From positions 1 to 14,574 of the forward strand of contig DDYY01000016.1 in NCBI GenBank assembly GCA_002346225.1: a stretch of 14,574 nucleotides of DNA. The letters are read 5' to 3'. The translations under genes and the position numbers were made by a program. Shown here piece after piece: positions 9,006 to 14,532 of this stretch (the first letter of the stretch is position 1; each line of letters begins with the position of its first letter). The notes under the pieces were generated by a model, which searched no databases, was not told the DNA's origin, and saw only the letters and a program-made list of their open reading frames with translations. The stretch is from Bacteroidetes bacterium UBA3022 (GTDB lineage: Bacteria > Bacteroidota > Bacteroidia > Chitinophagales > BACL12).

Positions 9006-10790
9006 CTATTTTCCAGGATAAACGATTTTATAATTACCTATATTAGTAATAGCAATATAAATACCGGGTGGAGCTTGTTCCAGTGATGCCAGCCTGCGGC
9101 CCGATAAATCGGCATAGCCGAATACAATCAGGTTGCCTACTTCGGGGTTGTAAATAAAAACTACCGGACTGTTTTCCTCTGTACCATCAGCATCCACCTG
9201 CAACAACTGATAGTAGAGGCCTCCGTAAGGCGCTTCTAGATCTGAAAAAGTATAATTCAATTCTTCCAATGGTGTTCCCGCAGCTGTCACCTGACCAATG
9301 GCACTCCAGTTTACCCCATCCACCGATCTGTTCACCTCAAAATAGCTGCTGTTTTGCTCTGAAGCTGTTTGCCAGTCCAACCGCACACCATCAGGAATAA
9401 GATAAGCTTCAAAAGCAATCAGCTCAATAGGTAATACAGTGTTATCGATGGTGAACAGATAATCTTCTACCTCACCAAAATCGAATGACACTTCACAGGG
9501 GTCATCACTCACATCATAGAAAGTATCACCCAGTTTGATGCGCATCCAGGTTGTGCCTTCGGCTGTTCCCGGTGGAATAAAGACCGGTACGCTCACCACT
9601 TCCGGATTGGTTGCACCGGTGAATTCGCCAAACTCCCCGACCAATTCTGAGGGGTAGTCTAAAATACCGTTGTAATTCGCATCCAGGTATTTCCAAATGG
9701 AGTCAGTGATATAGGAATCCGTAACTGATACAATGATATTGATCCAGCTGCTTTCCGACATGGTACCCAGCGGGGGCAAACCGGTATAATCGGCGTACAA
9801 CAAAGAGCCACTGGCATTTGTAAGACCGGTGGAGCTCACCTGCGATATGTATTCAAACTCGCTGTGCAGAGAAGTAGTGGAACAATCCAGTCCGTCCAGA
9901 ATCCAAATTACGTAGTCTTCTACTTCTCCATAAGTAAACAACTGACAAGGGCTGCTATTCGCAGGCACCGTTCCCGAGGAGGCGTCTCCTACTTTAATGC
10001 GCACCCTTGTGGTGCCGAGTGCTGCATCCGGCGGAATATTAATGGTTAAGGTATAGAGCTCTGCTGTAAAGACTCCCAGCACACCCGACCTTGCTGCCAG
10101 CTCGAAGGGATCATTAAAATCTCCATCCTGATTAAAATCAACAAACACCCAGATGCTATCGGTAGCAAACGGATCTACAACGACCACGTCAATATCGAAA
10201 CTGGTACCCGGCGTTTCACCGGCCAGAGGTGGTTCATCTGTCTGATTAGTATAATAGCCGCTACCTGTAAAAAGGGAAAGTCCGGCCCCATTTACCTGTC
10301 CGATGTATTCAAAATTTGCATTGGTAGAGGAAGCTGCACAGTATCCCGAGTTAGTACAATCCAGCAAAGCAAACCAGCCTGCCCGCCTTTGATTATTGTT
10401 GGAGGTAAAGCGAAAGGTGAGGCTGCCGTCAGCCGCAGTGGATGTTACTGAAAAAGGAGTCAATACGCCTGAATAGGTTCCTATGAGCGGGGCCGCAACA
10501 GAGTTACCATTATAGATGCGCAATAAGTCCAATCCAGCCTCTGTATTAAACGAAAGAAAAATCACTTGCAGTGATTCCCCCGAGGTAGCCGGATAGATGG
10601 TAAGGGTATAGTTTTCATTATTGGCGTAGTTGCCAAAAATGCTGGAGTCGAAAAAGTTCTCGTCACAGGTAGTTGCAGAACCATTGCTCATAACTATCTG
10701 AGCGGAGAGCTGCCGGGGATGCAACAAAAAGATATACAGCGCGAACAGCCCGATGAAGAAACACCAACCTTTGTCTGCCAATTGCCTCAT
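9006..10790 (-). CDS. Secreted CUB and double GEVED-domain protein with a short C-terminal beta region
   Basis: Predicted extracellular or cell-surface protein, 594 aa, no enzymatic motif recognised. Residues 1-30 are a signal peptide (hydrophobic 10-23, cleavage near QLSAQ). About 31-146 resembles a CUB domain (Cys42 and Cys145 at its borders, LDLLRIYNG in the middle). Two GEVED modules follow: about 150-297 (VFVDFNQDGDFND, ending GEVEDYVI) and about 302-447 (YLDANYNGILD, ending GEVEDYLF). Such modules are common in Bacteroidota adhesin-like exported proteins. Residues 453-545 are the Fn3-like LPIELIAFEAY...WQTASEQNSSYFEVNRS region that normally precedes a T9SS sorting domain. Only about 45 residues remain (to GNYKIVYPGK), with no PNP motif, so the sorting domain is short or atypical. 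The ATG at 10790 is directly followed by the signal peptide. It ends base-to-base against metH. Function unknown; binding or adhesion is a guess. Confidence 0.88.
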   Translation of the reverse strand: MRQLADKGWCFFIGLFALYIFLLHPRQLSAQIVMSNGSATTCDENFFDSSIFGNYANNENYTLTIYPATSGESLQVIFLSFNTEAGLDLLRIYNGNSVAAPLIGTYSGVLTPFSVTSTAADGSLTFRFTSNNNQRRAGWFALLDCTNSGYCAASSTNANFEYIGQVNGAGLSLFTGSGYYTNQTDEPPLAGETPGTSFDIDVVVVDPFATDSIWVFVDFNQDGDFNDPFELAARSGVLGVFTAELYTLTINIPPDAALGTTRVRIKVGDASSGTVPANSSPCQLFTYGEVEDYVIWILDGLDCSTTSLHSEFEYISQVSSTGLTNASGSLLYADYTGLPPLGTMSESSWINIIVSVTDSYITDSIWKYLDANYNGILDYPSELVGEFGEFTGATNPEVVSVPVFIPPGTAEGTTWMRIKLGDTFYDVSDDPCEVSFDFGEVEDYLFTIDNTVLPIELIAFEAYLIPDGVRLDWQTASEQNSSYFEVNRSVDGVNWSAIGQVTAAGTPLEELNYTFSDLEAPYGGLYYQLLQVDADGTEENSPVVFIYNPEVGNLIVFGYADLSGRRLASLEQAPPGIYIAITNIGNYKIVYPGK

Positions 10791-10915
10791 AGGTAAGATT
10801 TTTACACTTTGAATAGCGGGGGCTAAGGCCGTTCTCCGAACTAAAATTACCTAAAAACGAGTAATTGCAACAAAATAAAATAAATATTGAATCGGTGACT
10901 GACTGAGCAATAATT
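10791..10915. other. Spacer between the radical SAM gene and the CUB/GEVED gene
   Basis: 125 bp, both neighbours on the minus strand. No G+C-rich hairpin plus T-tract was seen after the radical SAM stop codon, so read-through into the CUB/GEVED gene is possible. A weak promoter candidate on the minus strand is TTG, then 18 nt, then TAATTTTA (one mismatch to TAnnTTTG), about 50 bp before the start codon. Confidence 0.35.
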
Positions 10916-11995
10916 CTAGAAATCCAGCAGCATTTGCCGGGACTTCCGGAAATGGCAGGTGGCCAGACGGGTCGCTGTTTTTTCAGCAAAATACTTCTGT
11001 TGCGTTACCTGAAACAATGCTTGCAAATGGTCGGACCAGGTACCTTCCCCTTTCATTCTAATTCCGATGCGACTGTCGTTCAGTTGCCCGCCATGTAGCT
11101 CCTTTACCTGCTGCAGTATTTTGGCTGCCCGGTAGGGAAATGCCTTGTGTACCCAGTCCTCAAAAATCTGCGCAACGGCACCATTCAGTCGCAGTACGAT
11201 ATACCCTACACTTTCTGCACCGTGTTTGGCAGCTCTTCGGATTACCTCCGGCATTTCATGGTCGTTGAGTCCCGGAATGACCGGCGCGATGAGCACCCCC
11301 ACGGGAATACCTGCTGCACTCAGCTGCTCAACAACCTCCATGCGTTTTTTATACGTGGATGTGCGCGGTTCCAGTTTTTCTCTGGTTACTTCATTGGTGC
11401 CATTCACTGACAGTACCACCTTTACGAGTTGCAATGCTGCCAGCTCTTTCAGTATATCCATATCGCGCAATACCAGGCTGCTCTTGGTAATGATGCTCAC
11501 CGGATTGCGGTATTGCAGACATACTTGCAGCAGCTCACGGGTAAGTTTCATTTTCCTTTCAACAGGCTGATAACAGTCCGTATTTCCCGAAAGTGAAACC
11601 GTTTGCGGTTGCCAGGAAGGATGCCGGAATGCCGCTTCCAGCAACTGTGGTGCATGGGGTTTATAGATGATGCGGCTTTCGAAATCCAACCCTGCCGAAT
11701 ACCCCCAGTAAGTGTGGCTGTTGCGTGCATAGCAGTACACACAACCATGCTCACAACCCTGGTAAGGATTGATGCTCCACTGCATACCCACATCTGTACT
11801 GTCTACCTTATTCAATATCTTCTTGGGGAAATCGGCCAGGAAACGGGTATCCGGTCCGGAAACTTCATGCGCATCAATTCCTTCCGGATACAGGATATCG
11901 GCATGTTGCCGAAGAAAGGCATTGTCGGGATTGAACTGAGCACCCCTTCCTTTCAGTAGTGTTGATGTTGCGGTTGCCTGCGACATAAATGTCAT
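10916..11995 (-). CDS. PA0069-family (SplB-like) radical SAM protein
   Basis: Predicted radical SAM enzyme related to spore photoproduct lyase; the family's substrate is not established. The cluster motif is in NPYQGCEHGCVYCYARN, with Cys81, Cys85 and Cys88 (C-x3-C-x2-C) counted from the ATG at 11995, followed by the aromatic-rich HTYWGYSAGLDFES segment of this family. KGRGAQFNPDNAF near the N-terminus and VSLSGNTDCYQPVERK after the cluster are further family marks. VLIAPVIPGLND is a late TIM-barrel strand. The frame is open to a TTG at 12007, but ATG at 11995 and 11986 are better candidates; I chose 11995 because of its A-rich leader (AAATAAA). A predicted promoter and operator overlap this start region. 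The stop is TAG at 10916-10918. Divergent from an S24 repressor with shared operators, and two genes from Pol IV, so a role in DNA damage repair or response is inferred from context only. Confidence 0.92.
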   Translation of the reverse strand: MTFMSQATATSTLLKGRGAQFNPDNAFLRQHADILYPEGIDAHEVSGPDTRFLADFPKKILNKVDSTDVGMQWSINPYQGCEHGCVYCYARNSHTYWGYSAGLDFESRIIYKPHAPQLLEAAFRHPSWQPQTVSLSGNTDCYQPVERKMKLTRELLQVCLQYRNPVSIITKSSLVLRDMDILKELAALQLVKVVLSVNGTNEVTREKLEPRTSTYKKRMEVVEQLSAAGIPVGVLIAPVIPGLNDHEMPEVIRRAAKHGAESVGYIVLRLNGAVAQIFEDWVHKAFPYRAAKILQQVKELHGGQLNDSRIGIRMKGEGTWSDHLQALFQVTQQKYFAEKTATRLATCHFRKSRQMLLDF

Positions 11996-12006
11996 TTTAT
12001 TTGACA
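11990..12006. promoter_or_regulatory. Operator-like dyad 1 (perfect TGTCA-N7-TGACA)
   Basis: TGTCA (11990-11994), 7 nt, TGACA (12002-12006). It overlaps the predicted transcription start and the proposed ATG (11995) of the radical SAM gene, a position suited to repression. First of four phased copies; probable binding site of the neighbouring S24 repressor. Confidence 0.75.
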
Positions 12007-12035
12007 AATAAAGTCATTGTTATTGACATTGTCAA
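12005..12035 (-). promoter_or_regulatory. Candidate promoter of the radical SAM gene
   Basis: On the minus strand TTG (12035-12033), 20 nt, then TTTATTTG (12012-12005). The spacing equals that of Bacteroidota promoters (TTG / TAnnTTTG), with one mismatch in the -7 element. The predicted start of transcription is near 11999, giving an almost leaderless mRNA if ATG 11995 is used. It is interleaved with dyads 1-3. Confidence 0.5.
12012..12028. promoter_or_regulatory. Operator-like dyad 2 (one mismatch)
   Basis: AGTCA (12012-12016), 7 nt, TGACA (12024-12028). Its centre (12020) is 22 bp from that of dyad 1. It lies in the spacer between the candidate -33 and -7 elements of the radical SAM promoter. 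Confidence 0.68.
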
Positions 12036-12046
12036 ATTATGTGTCA
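12030..12046. promoter_or_regulatory. Operator-like dyad 3 (one mismatch)
   Basis: TGTCA (12030-12034), 7 nt, TGTCA (12042-12046, expected TGACA). Its centre (12038) is 18 bp from dyad 2. Its left half and the right half of dyad 2 together form the tight palindrome TTGACATTGTCAA (12023-12035), which also contains the candidate -33 TTG. Confidence 0.58.
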
Positions 12047-12051
12047 TTTTT

Positions 12052-12068
12052 TGTCATACTCAGTGACA
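12052..12068. promoter_or_regulatory. Operator-like dyad 4 (perfect)
   Basis: TGTCA (12052-12056), 7 nt, TGACA (12064-12068); the arms extend by one more base each side to TTGTCA/TGACAA. Its centre (12060) is 22 bp from dyad 3. Outermost site of the radical SAM-side array. Confidence 0.75.
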
Positions 12069-12188
12069 ATTACACGGCGGCGACAGGCCCCGAAGGTCGT
12101 TGGGGAGCTTCGACTATTTCTTCCACACCCTGTCCATCGAGCCTTTTGCGCATACAGAGGCGTATTCCCATTTTTTTTTCACCTGGTA
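12069..12188. other. G+C-richer block between the two operator clusters
   Basis: About 100 bp that are clearly richer in G+C than the flanks and free of TGTCA/TGACA half-sites. It contains short inverted repeats that could pair in alternative ways: CCCC (12088-12091) with GGGG (12102-12105), and CGAAG (12091-12095) with CTTCG (12108-12112). A 33-codon minus-strand frame (ATG 12171, TAA 12070; begins MGIRLCMRKR) is preceded by a nine-A run. Plus-strand frames are also open here, which lowers the weight of any single one. It may be only a spacer; I cannot assign a function. Confidence 0.35.
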
Positions 12189-12219
12189 TTGGTGGTTTCC
12201 CATAATGTCATTATTTTTG
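12189..12219 (+). promoter_or_regulatory. Promoter of the S24 repressor gene
   Basis: TTG (12189-12191), 20 nt, then TATTTTTG (12212-12219), an exact match to the Bacteroidota sigma consensus TTG-N19/21-TAnnTTTG. The predicted transcription start is near 12225, about 20 nt before the ATG. The -7 element lies inside dyad 5 and the start region inside dyad 6, so binding there should block transcription. Confidence 0.72.
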
Positions 12220-12222
12220 ACA
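12206..12222. promoter_or_regulatory. Operator-like dyad 5 (perfect)
   Basis: TGTCA (12206-12210), 7 nt, TGACA (12218-12222), extended by one base to ATGTCA/TGACAT. It encloses the -7 element of the repressor promoter. Confidence 0.78.
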
Positions 12223-12225
12223 TCG

Positions 12226-12242
12226 GGTCAATTAAAATGACA
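12226..12242. promoter_or_regulatory. Operator-like dyad 6 (one mismatch)
   Basis: GGTCA (12226-12230), 7 nt, TGACA (12238-12242). Its centre is 20 bp (two helical turns) from dyad 5. It covers the predicted transcription start and ends 4 bp before the repressor ATG. Confidence 0.68.
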
Positions 12243-12246
12243 AGTT

Positions 12247-13026
12247 ATGAATTACCTATCTACCAATCTCAAGCATCTGCGGGCTGCGCGCAAACTGAGT
12301 CAGCAGGAACTAGCCGACTTACTGCTGGTAGGCCGGACAGCCATCGCCAACTATGAATCGGGGATTGCCAATCCCGGACATAAAACATTGCTGGCGCTGG
12401 TAGGCATCTTCGACGTATCGCTCGACGAGTTGCTGTATCAGGATTTGAGTCAGCAAACAGGTCCGCGCCGCGACTATCAGCCCGTGGTGGTGACGGTAGA
12501 CAGCAGCGGAAAAGAAAATATTGTTTTGGTGAACACGAAGGCAGCAGCGGGATATCCCACCCGCTATCTGGAGCCGGAATACTACAAGGAGTTACCGGCC
12601 TTCCAGTTGCCCGGCGCCGATTACCGCAACGGCACTTTCCGGTGCTTCGAAGTAGAAGGAGACAGTATGACCGACACCCTGCAAAGCGGTGATTTCGTTA
12701 TCGGGCGCTTCTGCGACAACCACTATAAAGATGTACAGGAAGGCTATGTACATGTGGTAGTAACCGGCGAACAGGTGCTGGTAAAACGGGTCATCAACCG
12801 TGCGGAAAAAGAAGGAAAGCTGATACTACTCAGCGACAATGAAGTATATCCACCCATAGAAGCCGGGCTGGACGATGTAAAGGAAATATGGCGGGTGAAA
12901 AGCAAGTTGTCGAGTTACCTGCCGGTGAAACGCAATGACCTCGATAACCTCATCGGCGACCTCACCACCGAATTGCGCTTATTGAAGAAACGGGTAGATG
13001 AATTGTCCGGCGGACAAGCACATTAA
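12247..13026 (+). CDS. XRE-type HTH repressor with S24 (LexA/UmuD-like) peptidase domain
   Basis: Predicted DNA-binding repressor, 259 aa. Residues 5-63 form an XRE/Cro-type helix-turn-helix (KLSQQELADLLLVGRTAIANYESG covers 16-39). About 78-220 is an S24 domain. EVEGDSM places the nucleophile Ser140 and VLVKRV the general base Lys180, 40 residues apart, close to the spacing in LexA. KAAAGYP offers an Ala101-Gly102 bond, the bond type cut in LexA and phage repressors, so self-cleavage is likely. Residues 231-256 are a charged heptad-like helix (LDNLIGDLTTELRLLKKRV) that may aid oligomerisation; LexA lacks such a tail. The ATG at 12247 follows dyads 5 and 6 and a consensus promoter, which suggests autorepression. 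It is not LexA: the HTH is XRE-type, not winged. Divergent from the radical SAM gene and 324 bp upstream of Pol IV. Control of both neighbours is inferred. Confidence 0.93.
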   Translation: MNYLSTNLKHLRAARKLSQQELADLLLVGRTAIANYESGIANPGHKTLLALVGIFDVSLDELLYQDLSQQTGPRRDYQPVVVTVDSSGKENIVLVNTKAAAGYPTRYLEPEYYKELPAFQLPGADYRNGTFRCFEVEGDSMTDTLQSGDFVIGRFCDNHYKDVQEGYVHVVVTGEQVLVKRVINRAEKEGKLILLSDNEVYPPIEAGLDDVKEIWRVKSKLSSYLPVKRNDLDNLIGDLTTELRLLKKRVDELSGGQAH

Positions 13027-13284
13027 TAAATTATTATTATATGTATCAAATGGTAGTAAGGGATAAGCTATTCCAATTCCGATGTGCAGGGCACGGTGTG
13101 CAGCTGTATTGCCGGAGGAAAGCAACGCTGTCCCTACCGCCACAGCAACACAACCACTCTCCTCCTCTTTTTTAAGATACTGCGGCCTCCTCTTTTTCAG
13201 TACCCCTCACGGCGGTAGCGGACGGGGCTTGCCCAATGCGTAATGACTTTCCCGCTGTGCCGCAGTCCATGATGCATCCATTCC
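13027..13284. other. Gene-free stretch between the S24 repressor and Pol IV
   Basis: 258 bp with no convincing gene, no TGTCA-N7-TGACA site and no TTG/TAnnTTTG promoter that I could find. It holds a 12-nt direct repeat CCTCCTCTTTTT (13161-13172 and 13186-13197) and an 8-bp inverted repeat CTACCGCC (13134-13141) / GGCGGTAG (13211-13218) that encloses it. No clear terminator follows the repressor stop codon, so co-transcription with Pol IV is possible. Confidence 0.4.
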
Positions 13285-13347
13285 AACCAAGAACCAACAA
13301 CCAATAACCAATAACTAATCACTAATCACTAACAACCAACAACTAAC
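13285..13347 (+). repeat. Nine tandem heptamers directly before Pol IV
   Basis: Nine uninterrupted 7-nt units with consensus (A/C)AC(C/T)AAN: AACCAAG, AACCAAC, AACCAAT (twice), AACTAAT, CACTAAT, CACTAAC, AACCAAC, AACTAAC. Apart from one G in the first unit the 63 nt contain no G. The array ends three bases before the Pol IV ATG, so it forms the immediate 5' leader. Confidence 0.85.
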
Positions 13348-13350
13348 CCC

Positions 13351-14532
13351 ATGCGCTCCGTAATTCATATGGACCTCGATACATTCTTCGTGTCGGTAGA
13401 ACGCCTCAAAGACAGTCGGCTGAACGGCCAGCCCGTGCTGGTGGGTGGCAGCGGCGACCGCGGTGTAGTAGCTGCCTGCAGTTATGAAGCCCGTGCCTTC
13501 GGCATCCACTCGGCCATGCCCATGCGCACGGCCCGACAGCTTTGTCCGGAAGCCATCGTTGTGCGGGGCGACCACGAACACTACTCTTATTACTCCCATA
13601 TGGTTACCGATATCATTGAAGAAGCTGTTCCCGCTTACGAAAAATCATCTATAGATGAATTTTATATAGATATGAGCGGCATGGATCGCTTCTTCGGCAC
13701 CTGGCAATACGCCCGTGAGTTGCGGGAAAAAATTATACGGGAAACAGGACTACCCATCTCTATGGGATTGTCGGAGAATAAGACCGTATCGAAAGTAGCC
13801 ACCGGTGAAGCCAAGCCCAACAACCACATCAAGGTAGACCATGGCACCGAGAAGCCCTTTCTGGCACCACTGGCCGTGCGCAAAATCCCGATGGTAGGAG
13901 AAAAGACAGCCGCCACCCTGCGACGGATGGGCATCATACAGATTGCCACCATTCAGGAAATGCCGCTGCGCGTGATGGAAAATATACTGGGAGAAAACGG
14001 CAACAGTATCTGGAAAAAAGCCAACGGACTCGATAGCTCACCGGTAGAACCCTACACCGAACGGAAGTCCATTTCCACCGAAGAAACTTTCGACCAGGAT
14101 ACCATAGATGTACAGCGCCTGAATAATATCATCGTTGCCATGACCGAAAAGCTGGCTTATCAGCTCCGCAAGGATGGGCGACTGGCTTCGATTGTAACCG
14201 TCAAGCTCCGCTACTCCGATTTCGAGACCCACACCCGGCAAATCCGCATACCCTATACCTCTGCCGATCATACGCTGATTCGCACCGCCAAGGAATTATT
14301 TGCGCGCCTGTATGACCGCAGGGTGTTGGTGCGCCTCCTGGGTGTGCGGCTCAGCGGACTGGTGTACGGGGGCTACCAGATCAATTTACTGGAAGACTCC
14401 GAATCCATCATCCGGCTGTACCAGGCCATGGACCTGCTGCGGCACAAACACGGCAAGCAGAGCATACAACGCGCCGCTGCACTCGGCCACCGGTTCCGGG
14501 AATTCAATCCCTTCAACGGGCGAGGAAGTTGA
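13351..14532 (+). CDS. dinB: Y-family translesion DNA polymerase IV
   Basis: Error-prone polymerase that copies past damaged bases; it acts on stalled replication forks. 393 aa, about 40 longer than E. coli DinB. The palm carries catalytic Asp8 (HMDLDTFF) and Asp102/Glu103 (SSIDEFYIDM). Phe13 is the steric gate against ribonucleotides. YEARAFGIHSAMPMRTA (45-61) is the finger region. IPMVGEKTAATLRRMGI is the helix-hairpin-helix of the thumb. The little-finger domain is about 240-355. The extra C-terminal tail ends in REFNPFNGRGS and may hold a sliding-clamp contact, but I see no textbook QxxLxF motif. All catalytic residues are kept, so it is not an inactive ImuB-type protein. The ATG at 13351 gives the standard N-terminus (MRSVIHMDLD). 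It is preceded by heptamer repeats and its stop codon is part of a hexamer repeat. Damage control through the upstream S24 repressor is plausible but no operator lies directly in front of it. Confidence 0.95.
   Translation: MRSVIHMDLDTFFVSVERLKDSRLNGQPVLVGGSGDRGVVAACSYEARAFGIHSAMPMRTARQLCPEAIVVRGDHEHYSYYSHMVTDIIEEAVPAYEKSSIDEFYIDMSGMDRFFGTWQYARELREKIIRETGLPISMGLSENKTVSKVATGEAKPNNHIKVDHGTEKPFLAPLAVRKIPMVGEKTAATLRRMGIIQIATIQEMPLRVMENILGENGNSIWKKANGLDSSPVEPYTERKSISTEETFDQDTIDVQRLNNIIVAMTEKLAYQLRKDGRLASIVTVKLRYSDFETHTRQIRIPYTSADHTLIRTAKELFARLYDRRVLVRLLGVRLSGLVYGGYQINLLEDSESIIRLYQAMDLLRHKHGKQSIQRAAALGHRFREFNPFNGRGS

Noticed and set aside
12023..12035. TTGACATTGTCAA as a separate 13-bp palindromic operator.
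   Set aside because: It is better explained as the junction of dyads 2 and 3, which follow the TGTCA-N7-TGACA pattern of the perfect copies at 11990, 12052 and 12206.
12017..12356. Open plus-strand frames across the operator region, one running into the repressor gene.
   Set aside because: They overlap operators, the promoter and the S24 start in another frame, and encode low-complexity peptides with no recognised family; the G+C-rich block simply lacks stops in several frames.
12247..13026. Prophage repressor as identity of the S24 gene.
   Set aside because: No integrase, phage structural gene or attachment site is visible in the window; the neighbours are a radical SAM enzyme and Pol IV. 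A phage origin of the regulator cannot be excluded.
13285..13347. CRISPR-like array before Pol IV.
   Set aside because: Units are 7 nt and contiguous with no spacers; this is a simple tandem repeat.
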